The notes below the pieces were generated by a model. It was not told the DNA's origin. It ran no database searches and worked only from the letters and a program-made list of their open reading frames with translations. Source: Salinisphaera sp. UBA1666 (GTDB lineage Bacteria > Pseudomonadota > Gammaproteobacteria > Nevskiales > Salinisphaeraceae). From it: a stretch of 5,486 nt of DNA. A program made the translations under genes and the position numbers. Below are positions 1 to 5,486 of the stretch, one piece after another. The DNA lies in the NCBI GenBank assembly GCA_002320455.1, contig DCKU01000145.1:1-5486 (forward strand), in the 5' to 3' direction. Every line of letters starts with the position of its first letter. Within the stretch, counting starts at the first letter, position 1.

Positions 1-1
1 C

Positions 2-1075
2 ATGCAGTTCGACCGCGGCTATCTCTCCCCGTACTTCGTCACCGATAACCAGACGATGACGGCCGAGCTGGACAACCCCTACATCCTGCTGTTCGACAAG
101 AAGATCTCGAACATCGGCGACATGGTTGGTCTGCTGGAAAACGTCGCCAAGCAGAACCGCCCGCTGCTGATCGTCGCCGAAGACGTCGAAGGCCAGGCCC
201 TGGCCACGCTGGTGGTCAACAACCTGCGCGGTATCGTCAAGGTCGCCGCCGTCAAGGCGCCCGGCTTCGGCGATCGTCGCAAGGCCATGCTGGAAGACAT
301 GGCGGTGCTGACCGGCGGCCAGGTCATCTCCGAAGACCTCGGCATGACGCTGGAAAACGCCACGCTGGATCACCTGGGTGAAGCCAACAAGGTTCAGGTG
401 TCTAAGGAAAACACCACCATCATTGATGGCAAGGGTTCCAACAACGATATCGAAGCGCGTATCGGCCAGATCCGCAAGCAGATCGACGATTCCTCGTCCG
501 ACTACGACAAGGAAAAGCTGCAGGAACGCGTGGCCAAGCTGGCCGGCGGCGTTGCGCTGATCAAGGTCGGTGCCGCAACCGAAGTCGAGATGAAAGAGAA
601 AAAGGCTCGTGTCGAAGACGCCCTGCACGCCACCCGTGCGGCCGTCGAAGAAGGCATCGTGCCCGGCGGCGGCGTGGCCCTGCTGCGTACGCTCAAGGCC
701 ATCGAAAGCGTCAAGGGCGACAATGATGACCAAGACGCCGGCGTACGCCTGCTGCGTCGCGCTGTTGAAGAGCCGCTGCGTCAGATCGTCTACAACAGCG
801 GCGGCGAGCCGTCTGTCGTGGTCAACGAAGTGCTTTCCAAGGACGGTAACTATGGCTACAACGCGGCCACCGGCCAGTACGGCGACATGGTCGAAATGGG
901 CATCCTGGATCCGACCAAGGTCAGCCGCACCGCGCTGCAGAACGCAGCCTCCATCTCCGGCCTAATGCTCACCACCGAAGCAGCCGTTGCCGACATCCCA
1001 GAGGATGACGACAAGGGCGGCGCCGGTGACATGGGCGGTATGGGTGGCATGGGTGGCATGGGCGGCATGATGTAA
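2..1075 (+). CDS. groEL: Chaperonin GroEL (Hsp60), 3' part, start outside window
   Basis: This is the ATP-dependent cytoplasmic chaperonin that forms two seven-membered rings and, with GroES, encloses and refolds proteins. Only the last 357 residues are present. The first visible Met corresponds to E. coli Met193 and is internal, not a true start. The fragment opens inside the apical domain with MQFDRGYLSPYF, which carries the aromatic substrate-binding residues equivalent to Tyr199, Tyr203 and Phe204. It continues through KAPGFGDRRKAML, then the intermediate domain with VEDALHATRAAVEEG, where Asp206 here equals catalytic Asp398. The equatorial part has PGGGVALL (nucleotide pocket) and GILDPTKV, where Asp303 equals Asp495. 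The C-terminus is a typical Gly-Gly-Met tail ending in MM. No frameshift or missing key residue is seen. groES is expected upstream, outside the window. The identification is near certain; the protein residue numbers were aligned by eye. Confidence 0.98.
   Translation: MQFDRGYLSPYFVTDNQTMTAELDNPYILLFDKKISNIGDMVGLLENVAKQNRPLLIVAEDVEGQALATLVVNNLRGIVKVAAVKAPGFGDRRKAMLEDMAVLTGGQVISEDLGMTLENATLDHLGEANKVQVSKENTTIIDGKGSNNDIEARIGQIRKQIDDSSSDYDKEKLQERVAKLAGGVALIKVGAATEVEMKEKKARVEDALHATRAAVEEGIVPGGGVALLRTLKAIESVKGDNDDQDAGVRLLRRAVEEPLRQIVYNSGGEPSVVVNEVLSKDGNYGYNAATGQYGDMVEMGILDPTKVSRTALQNAASISGLMLTTEAAVADIPEDDDKGGAGDMGGMGGMGGMGGMM
1031..1066 (+). repeat. Four tandem 9-bp units encoding Met-Gly-Gly
   Basis: Four consecutive units of the form ATGGGYGGY (Y = C or T) encode the GroEL tail, followed by two more Met codons and the TAA stop. 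GGM-rich tails are normal in GroEL and project into the ring cavity. The units differ only at third codon positions, so selection on the protein explains the repeat; replication slippage could change the copy number. Confidence 0.9.
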
Positions 1076-1119
1076 ATCACGCCTGCCCGCCCAGGGCGTA
1101 CCCGCGCCCAAGCGAGTAG

Positions 1120-1149
1120 AAAAAGCCCCGCCTTCGAGCGGGGCTTTTT
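1120..1149 (+). terminator. Rho-independent terminator of groEL
   Basis: A perfect inverted repeat begins 44 bp after the groEL stop. The GC core GCCCCGC (1125-1131) pairs with GCGGGGC (1138-1144) around a six-base loop CTTCGA. The core is preceded by five A and followed by five T. The A and T runs mean it could also stop transcription arriving from the right on the other strand. It separates the chaperonin operon from the sugar genes, so those genes need their own promoter or read-through. Confidence 0.95.
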
Positions 1150-1307
1150 CGTGAGCGGCGCATGTCGAGAATCGTCGCTAGCGCTCGTGAGCTTGTTCTG
1201 ATGGATCAGCCGAAATCTCGTCACGGTCCGCGCACGCCGACGTAGCATAGCTGTGACGCCGAGCTCAAAAGCCGTGAGGCTTACATCGGCATGGCATACT
1301 AAAGGGG
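1150..1307 (+). promoter_or_regulatory. Non-coding spacer with weak promoter candidate for the glycosyltransferase pair
   Basis: No credible gene is seen in these 158 bp. A -10-like CATACT (1295-1300, four of six consensus bases) lies just before the ATG at 1308, but no good -35 is present at 16-18 bp spacing. If it is used, transcription would begin at or within a base or two of the ATG, giving a leaderless or nearly leaderless message. A short hairpin, AAGCC-GTGA-GGCTT (1269-1282), has a GNRA-type tetraloop on five base pairs. GGCAT occurs twice in tandem (1288-1297). All of these are weak signals that could occur by chance. Some promoter must lie here or upstream because the terminator at 1120-1149 intervenes. 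Confidence 0.3.
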
Positions 1308-2534
1308 ATGAGTGCGCCTCGACGTATTGCGTTTTATCTGTCGTGTTTTCCCGGCGGTGGACTGGAACGCGTCACCCTGACGTTGATGTCCGAATTGCTG
1401 GCCCGCGGCTATCAAGTCGATCTTGTGCTGGAGCGCGCTCAAGGCGATTTTCTGCGGTACGTACCTCCAGCCGTTCGACAGATCACGCTTCAAGACGGCG
1501 GCAAGTGGACGGCCTGGCGACATTTGACTCGCGTAAGGCCCATTGATGGCCTGATACAGGCGCTTGCCATGCTCTTTGGCACGCATCGTCATATTCCTCT
1601 CAAGAGACTGGATTCGCTGGTCGACTACCTGCGTACACACAAGCCGGACATTCTCATCGCCGCGGCGGGCCGTATACCGTTTCTCGCCTTATGGGCCAAG
1701 TCGATCGCCGGCGTATCCACCGCGTTCGTGATCGCCGAGCATTCCACGTTTTCGCAGCGCCTTGACGCATTCAAGGCAGACACGGCCAAACATGCGCGTC
1801 TGCTGTTTCGAAAGCGACTCATGCGCCGGCTCTATCGACATGCGGACGCGGTCTTTGCGGTATCTGCCGGTGTGGCCGATGATATCGCGACAGTGAGCGG
1901 GTTGGCGCGAGATACGATCAGCGTCTTGTACAACCCCGTTGTCTCGCCGCACCTGCTGCGTCGGGCCGCAGAACCGCCGGCATTCGAGTGGGCATGCGAA
2001 GGCGGACCGCCCTTGATTCTAGCCGTCGGAAGACTGGCGCCGGAAAAAGGCTTCGATACCTTGGTCGAGGCGTTCGCCCGTCTTCGCGAGGCCGGACGCG
2101 ACGCACGGCTGCTTATTCTCGGGGAAGGTCCAGAGCGCGGCCGGCTCGAAGCATTGATCGATGAACACGGGTTAGCACCGTTCGTGGCTCTGCCGGGCTG
2201 GGCGGACAACCCGCCATCGTGCCTGCGGGCCAGCCGGCTCTTCGTATTGAGTTCGCGGGTTGAGGGCTTGCCGGTTACCCTGATTGAGGCATTGGCCTGT
2301 GGCACGCGTATCGTGGCCACCGATTGCCGAAGCGGGCCGCGCGAAATTTTGGAAGACGGGCAACACGGTGAGCTGGTGCCCGTCGACGATATAGAAGCAC
2401 TTGCTGCGGCGATGATGCGCGTTCTGAACGAACCCGACGCGGGCATGGAGGCGCGCCGACGACGCGCCGGCGACTTCGGCGTGGAACCCGCCGTTGATGC
2501 GTACGAACAACTGATAGAGCGCGTATGTCGATGA
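1308..2534 (+). CDS. Glycosyltransferase family 4 (GT-B fold)
   Basis: This is a predicted retaining glycosyltransferase that moves a sugar from a nucleotide-sugar donor to a growing glycan, probably on a lipid carrier at the inner face of the cytoplasmic membrane. The 408 residues are full length for the family. The N-terminal acceptor half starts with RRIAFYLSCFPGGGLERV (5-22), a variant of the common GGAERV motif. The C-terminal donor half starts near residue 236 with LAVGRLAPEKG, where Arg242 and Lys247 are the usual diphosphate-binding positions. It contains the EX7E motif as Glu319 and Glu327 in VEGLPVTLIE, then SGPREIL (342-348). There is no signal peptide or clear membrane span. ATG 1308 is the first possible start after an in-frame stop at 1275-1277. 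The only Shine-Dalgarno-like run, AAAGGGG, touches the ATG without a spacer, which is unusual. The gene overlaps the next one by 10 bp. Donor and acceptor sugars cannot be told from sequence. Confidence 0.93.
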   Translation: MSAPRRIAFYLSCFPGGGLERVTLTLMSELLARGYQVDLVLERAQGDFLRYVPPAVRQITLQDGGKWTAWRHLTRVRPIDGLIQALAMLFGTHRHIPLKRLDSLVDYLRTHKPDILIAAAGRIPFLALWAKSIAGVSTAFVIAEHSTFSQRLDAFKADTAKHARLLFRKRLMRRLYRHADAVFAVSAGVADDIATVSGLARDTISVLYNPVVSPHLLRRAAEPPAFEWACEGGPPLILAVGRLAPEKGFDTLVEAFARLREAGRDARLLILGEGPERGRLEALIDEHGLAPFVALPGWADNPPSCLRASRLFVLSSRVEGLPVTLIEALACGTRIVATDCRSGPREILEDGQHGELVPVDDIEALAAAMMRVLNEPDAGMEARRRRAGDFGVEPAVDAYEQLIERVCR

Positions 2535-3565
2535 GACAGCCCGAGCCGCGCGTAAGCGTTCTGATCCCGGCGCATGATGCCGAATCGACCATCGCGGATG
2601 CGCTGACCAGCGTGCTTTCGCAGCGCGGGCCGACGTTCGAGATCATTCTGGTCGACGACGGCTCACAGGATCGAACCCTCGAATACGCACGACGCGCTGC
2701 CGCCGGCGATCCGCGGCTGCGTATCATCGAGCACGGCAGCAATTCAGGACGTCCGGCTGCACGAAATACCGCGTTCGCCGCTGCGCGCGGGTCATATGTC
2801 GCCATGCTCGATGCCGACGATCGTTTCGCGCCGACACGCCTGGCACGTCAGGTCGCTTTCCTGGATAGCCACCCGGAAATCGACGTCGTTGGCAGCTGGT
2901 GGCAGGGTATGGATGCCGACGGCCGGCTACGCGCCGCCAAGAAAAACCAGCGCGCGCTGTCGCCGGAGGCAGTGGACTGTTATCTATTGTTTCGCGGCAT
3001 CATTCACAACCCGACGGTCATGGCGCGACGCCAAGCTTTGGCCGGATTCGAATATGACCCGGCCTTTCCCGTAGCCCAAGACTATGATCTTTGGGCGCGT
3101 ATGCAGATCGCCGGACATCGATTTGCCCAGATACCCGAGGTCTTGTTGTATTACCGTCAGCATGCCGCACAGGCCTCCATCGCACGCGCGAGTGAAGCCC
3201 GAGCACGGCGTTGTGACATTCAAGCGCGACTGCTGACAGCTTTAGGCATGACGTTCACACGCGACGACGTCATCCGCCACAATCTGCTCTACACCGGCCG
3301 CCGTCTTTATCTAGCGCACACCGGTCGGCCCATGGACCGTGCTTTTCTTGACTGGGCCGAGCGCTGGTTCTGCCGACTGGTGGACGCAAACCAAAAGAGC
3401 GAATTTTATCCAGAGCCGGCATTCACCGATCTGGTTGCACGGCTATGGGTGGACTGTGCGCGAAAGGCTGCGCGGCAGGCCGGCCGACCCTATGCCGTGA
3501 AAACCGTTCTGTCCAGTGAGCTGGGCAGGCATTACCTACGCAGACGGATCACGAACAGCGGCTGA
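2525..3565 (+). CDS. Glycosyltransferase family 2 (GT-A fold)
   Basis: This is a predicted inverting, metal-dependent cytoplasmic glycosyltransferase of 346 residues. The GT-A domain opens with RVSVLIPAHDAESTIADAL (9-27). It has the nucleotide-binding VDDGS (43-47), NSGRPAARN (73-81) and the metal-binding LDADD (95-99). HNPTVM (161-166) and the base region AQDYDLWAR (184-192) follow, then YRQH (210-213). Many relatives have Glu-Asp where this protein has Gln185-Asp186, but the second acid Asp186 is kept. The region after about 220 is Arg- and Ala-rich, helical in character and not recognised as a domain. ATG 2525 has AGAG five bases upstream. A second in-frame ATG at 2531 would give a classic ATGA overlap with the previous stop, so the start is uncertain by two codons. 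The overlap indicates translational coupling with the GT4 gene, and the two probably add successive sugars to one glycan. Confidence 0.93.
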   Translation: MSMRQPEPRVSVLIPAHDAESTIADALTSVLSQRGPTFEIILVDDGSQDRTLEYARRAAAGDPRLRIIEHGSNSGRPAARNTAFAAARGSYVAMLDADDRFAPTRLARQVAFLDSHPEIDVVGSWWQGMDADGRLRAAKKNQRALSPEAVDCYLLFRGIIHNPTVMARRQALAGFEYDPAFPVAQDYDLWARMQIAGHRFAQIPEVLLYYRQHAAQASIARASEARARRCDIQARLLTALGMTFTRDDVIRHNLLYTGRRLYLAHTGRPMDRAFLDWAERWFCRLVDANQKSEFYPEPAFTDLVARLWVDCARKAARQAGRPYAVKTVLSSELGRHYLRRRITNSG

Positions 3566-3578
3566 TCGCAGGGCTTGA
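3566..3578. other. Convergent junction of 13 bp without a clear terminator
   Basis: The stop of the plus-strand GT2 (TGA 3563-3565) and the stop of the minus-strand deacetylase (TAA on the complement of 3579-3581) are 13 bp apart. The nearest hairpin is GACCG/CGGTC (3591-3595 and 3604-3608) with a T-rich loop. It lies inside the deacetylase coding end and lacks a following T run in either direction. No intrinsic terminator was recognised for either pair. Confidence 0.6.
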
Positions 3579-4445
3579 TTATCGGTGACGGACCGTTCTT
3601 TTTCGGTCACGACGATGCATGCGTCTGACCTCACCGCTTAAGTCGATACGCGGAATATCCAGCCGCCCGTAGGCCGGAATACGGCTGCGCCAGTTGGCGG
3701 ATTCCGTGACGTATGCCCGGCGGTACCCGGCAGCAGCCGTTGCGCGCCGCACGCGATGATCGGTATCACCGAAAGGATAAGCCATGGTATCGATCGGGTG
3801 ACCGAGCCAGGTTTCAAGTGTTTTTTTTGCGCCCTGTAATTCATCTACTAGCTCGGCGTCGCTGCAAAAACGCAGATCCGGATGAGTGCGGGTATGTGCG
3901 CCGATCGTAATCAGCGGATGGGCATCGAGCGTGGACAGTTGTTCTTGATCGACGTAGTCGCTCGTTAACGCTTCGACATCGAGCGAGAATGCATCGATCA
4001 GCGCGGCGTGGTGGACTTTACGCTGCGACACGCTCAGAGCTTTCAACCTGTCTCGGATTAGCGCATAACAGGACGCCGCATCGCTCGGCGGTATCGACCT
4101 GCCTAGCAGAGCGCTTAGCGACGGATCGTCTCGGTTGGGCTGCTCTGCGACAGCCGCCGCAATACGCGCGAGCAGCGGACTGCGGCGCAACACGAAGCCC
4201 GTTGTGACAAAGATCGTCGCCGGTTGATCGTGGCGCTCGAGTATTGGCAGCGCGGTATGGAGATTGTCCGCATAGCCGTCGTCGAAGCTCAGCGTCGTCG
4301 GCCCGCCGCGACGCGATAAAAATGTGTCTAGATCGCCCGGGTGTACGTGAGTGATGCGGTCAGAGCCCACCTCGGGCGCAGACATCGGATCGGCAATGCC
4401 GTGCCCGAAGAAATGTCCGGGTATATCGTACTTTGAACGGCTCAT
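3579..4445 (-). CDS. Polysaccharide deacetylase family protein (NodB homology domain, CE4)
   Basis: This is a predicted metal-dependent carbohydrate esterase removing acetyl groups, most often from N-acetylated sugars. The 288 residues carry the CE4 motifs in order. LSFDDGYADN (52-61) holds catalytic Asp55 and metal-binding Asp56. GAHTRTHPDL (182-191) holds metal ligands His184 and His188. MAYPFGD (221-227) and DIPRID (263-268) follow. About 125 residues separate the first two motifs, longer than in minimal NodB domains but seen in exopolysaccharide-locus relatives. No signal peptide is visible, so it probably acts in the cytoplasm on a lipid-linked or nucleotide-linked intermediate; that is inference. 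The C-terminal 15 residues are very basic (10 Arg or Lys). The start at 4445 is supported by GGAGG 12 bases upstream. It overlaps the preceding gene by four bases (ATGA), so its translation was probably coupled to that glycosyltransferase. Substrate is unknown. Confidence 0.92.
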   Translation of the reverse strand: MSRSKYDIPGHFFGHGIADPMSAPEVGSDRITHVHPGDLDTFLSRRGGPTTLSFDDGYADNLHTALPILERHDQPATIFVTTGFVLRRSPLLARIAAAVAEQPNRDDPSLSALLGRSIPPSDAASCYALIRDRLKALSVSQRKVHHAALIDAFSLDVEALTSDYVDQEQLSTLDAHPLITIGAHTRTHPDLRFCSDAELVDELQGAKKTLETWLGHPIDTMAYPFGDTDHRVRRATAAAGYRRAYVTESANWRSRIPAYGRLDIPRIDLSGEVRRMHRRDRKRTVRHR

Positions 4446-5299
4446 CGGTCGCTGCGGCCTCCGGCTCTCGCATCACGAAAGTTTAAAAACTTCAACGCCC
4501 GGGCGGCGAGGCGCACGGCCCACGGCGAATACCAACGGTTCAAGGTCGCTGTCACAAGCCGCTCGCGATTCGTGCGATTGGGCTTCAGCCACAGCGCGCG
4601 CCAGAATAACCCTACCGCGGTTGCGGACTGCCCGATTTGTTCGAATTCGTCGCCCGCTTCACGGCAGAGATAGGCCAGACGGTGCGGCGCATGTCGCAAG
4701 AAGAGTGCGTCGTGACGCTCGATCAATCGCAACAGAGATTCAGGTGCAGGGTTCTGCATCATGCCATCCGCGGATATTCGGTTCTCGATTACGATGTCGT
4801 TTTGGCCGGCTAGCGCGAACTTTTGGGCGAATCGAATGGCAAAATCAAGATCTTCGGCCTTGCGCAATTCCGCGTCGAAGCCGCCGATCTGTAAAAAAGC
4901 GCTGCGTCGCACGAACAGTGAACCGCCGCCGACCGGGCAGTAGCGCAAAAGCTCGCGCAGCTCGATCTGTCCGCCGATATCGTGATTTTTCGAAGGAAAA
5001 CACGCGTCGGTGCGTCGTTGATTTTCATCGACGAAAACCGCGCGAGCAAACGTGGCGTCTACGGCATGTATCGAGCCCACGAAATTCAGTTGCAGCGCCA
5101 GCCGATTCGATACGCAGCGATCATCGCTATCCACGAACATCAGCCACTCGCCTTGAGCAGATCGAACCGCCAGGTTGACTGCTGCCGATTTGCCTACGTT
5201 CCTTTTCAGCGGAAGATACAAAACTCGGGGGTCTTGGTAGGCCGCTACGCATGTCGATGTATCGTCGGTCGAGCCATCGTCGACGAGAGATATGGTCAA
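4442..5299 (-). pseudogene. Glycosyltransferase family 2, N-terminus lost to an IS256-type insertion
   Basis: The frame encodes 285 residues of a GT-A glycosyltransferase but enters the fold at its second motif. It starts MTISLVDDGSTDDT, whereas the intact GT2 at 2525 has VDDGS at residues 43-47. The first beta strand with the usual V(S/T)VIIPTYN segment is missing, roughly 30-40 residues by family comparison. The rest is intact: VDDGSTD (6-12), GKSAAVNLAV (36-45), FVDSDD (55-60), GGFD (139-142) and catalytic-type AEDLDFAIRF (148-157). There is no internal stop or frameshift. The apparent start is a TTG at 5299 lying in the terminal sequence of the insertion element, with no Shine-Dalgarno before it, so it is probably not genuine. 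GT2-derived sequence seems to begin near 5288. The gene overlaps the deacetylase by four bases. It was likely a functional transferase of the same glycan locus before the insertion; residual activity is unlikely without the nucleotide-binding first strand. Confidence 0.85.
4458..4462 (-). promoter_or_regulatory. Ribosome binding site of the deacetylase gene
   Basis: On the minus strand a full GGAGG lies 12 bases before the ATG at 4445, inside the end of the preceding reading frame. The spacing is somewhat long, but the match is strong and supports this start. It could let the deacetylase be translated even when the upstream gene is broken. Confidence 0.6.
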
Positions 5300-5316
5300 G
5301 AGTGGTGTATGCAGAT
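5286..5316 (-). repeat. Probable terminal inverted repeat of the IS256-type element
   Basis: After the transposase TGA the minus strand reads CATACACCACTCTTGACC and then ATATCTC. From memory this resembles the ends of many IS256-family elements, which commonly have a CATACAC segment followed by TTGACA and a final CTC. The partner repeat is outside the window, so the exact length cannot be measured. The TTGACC could serve as an outward -35 box, but no -10 box stands at a proper distance in the adjoining GT2 sequence. Confidence 0.6.
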
Positions 5317-5320
5317 TTGA

Positions 5321-5486
5321 TCAAGCGGCGCTCCGGTGGTCATTGGATTCGGTTGTTTGCTCGATACCGTCGACGAACGGGGTGCCTTGCTCGAGTTTCT
5401 CGAGCCATTGATAGCCGCGTAGCCGGCGCCAGCGTTTCGCCGCGCTCTGGCCGAGCTTGAACGTCAGGCCCAGAATCGTGTCGCGG
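5321..5486 (-). CDS. IS256-family (Mutator-type) transposase, C-terminal fragment, start outside window
   Basis: The complement of 5485-5324 gives 54 residues followed by TGA (5321-5323). The visible part reads FKLGQSAAKRWRRLRG, a tryptophan-containing stretch, then GTPFVDGIEQ and a short polar tail ending SAA. The pattern of (F/V)KL..SA.K.WRRL.G followed by about 13 residues and (F/V).DGI is the conserved C-terminus of IS256-family DDE transposases, which move the element by copy-out-paste-in through a circular intermediate. The catalytic DDE residues lie upstream, outside the window, so intactness cannot be judged. The frame is the same as that of the truncated glycosyltransferase downstream, separated by this TGA and seven sense codons. 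The call rests on remembered family patterns, not a search. Confidence 0.85.
   Translation of the reverse strand, partial: RDTILGLTFKLGQSAAKRWRRLRGYQWLEKLEQGTPFVDGIEQTTESNDHRSAA

Larger units (their letters stand above)
5286..5486 (-). mobile_element. Right-hand (3') end of an IS256-family insertion sequence
   Basis: Everything from about 5286 to the window edge belongs to an insertion sequence transcribed on the minus strand. It contains the transposase C-terminus and about 35 bp of terminal sequence after the stop. It then joins directly to glycosyltransferase coding sequence. The inner boundary is placed by where GT2 homology resumes and is uncertain by a few bases (about 5284-5292). The other end, and the 8-9 bp target duplication typical of this family, lie outside the window. 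Elements of this family are usually 1.2-1.5 kb, so most of it is unseen. Confidence 0.8.

Noticed and set aside
856..1248. Minus-strand open frame crossing the groEL end and the terminator
   Set aside because: It reads through a strong intrinsic terminator and the antisense of the GGM repeats, which gives an artificial Pro-Met repeat. No gene-like features are seen.
1269..1282. Hairpin AAGCC-GTGA-GGCTT as a possible regulatory RNA element
   Set aside because: Only five base pairs and no further structure or recognised riboswitch sequence around it. It is recorded within the spacer entry but is not enough to claim an element.
1832..2575. Open frame of 247 codons on the minus strand
   Set aside because: It is fully antisense to the GT4 donor-binding half, has low-complexity Ser/Arg/Ala composition and no family resemblance.
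4351..5178. Long open frame of 275 codons on the plus strand
   Set aside because: It lies opposite the deacetylase start and the GT2 remnant. Its translation is rich in Arg, Ser and Pro with no recognisable motif, as expected for the antisense of GC-rich coding DNA, while the minus strand shows clear GT2 and CE4 motifs.
5258..5299. Hybrid promoter formed by TTGACC in the IS end and a -10 in the GT2 remnant
   Set aside because: At 17 bp spacing the hexamer on the minus strand is TGGCTC, a poor match. The only TATA-like segment, GATACA, is about 30 bp away, too far for a normal promoter.
1..5486. CRISPR array, tRNA or rRNA genes, toxin-antitoxin or defence system
   Set aside because: No regularly spaced direct repeats, no tRNA-like or rRNA-like sequence and no defence-type protein motif was seen on either strand. 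The only repeats are the GroEL tail units and the IS terminus.

Overview
The window looks like chromosomal DNA of a GC-rich proteobacterium, most likely a gammaproteobacterium. The best evidence is the GroEL fragment at the left edge, which aligns almost without gaps to E. coli GroEL from Met193 to the end, including the Gly-Gly-Met tail. The genus cannot be fixed from this sequence; a halophilic or marine gammaproteobacterium is only a guess.

Layout, left to right. (1) Positions 2-1075 (+) are the 3' two thirds of groEL, closed by a strong intrinsic terminator at 1120-1149. (2) Positions 1150-1307 are a non-coding spacer with a small hairpin and a weak promoter-like element. (3) Positions 1308-3565 (+) hold two overlapping glycosyltransferase genes, a GT-B enzyme of family GT4 followed by a GT-A enzyme of family GT2. 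(4) Positions 3579-5299 (-) hold a second overlapping pair facing the first: a second GT2-type glycosyltransferase lacking its N-terminus, then a NodB-type polysaccharide deacetylase. The two pairs converge with 13 bp between their stop codons. (5) From about 5286 to the right edge lies the end of an IS256-family (Mutator-type) insertion sequence: the last 54 codons of its transposase (-) and its terminal sequence. The transposase fragment has no start codon inside the window, so a simple start-to-stop ORF scan misses it.

The four sugar genes look like part of a surface-glycan locus: glycosyltransferases to build an oligosaccharide and a deacetylase to trim N-acetyl or O-acetyl groups. No polymerase, flippase, sugar-nucleotide synthesis gene or export gene is visible, so the glycan cannot be named. 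The most notable event is the IS256-type insertion, which replaced the first part of the second GT2 gene just before its VDDGS motif. It probably inactivated that gene and separated the downstream deacetylase from its native promoter. Beyond this I see no new type of system; the families are well known and the interest lies in their arrangement and disruption.
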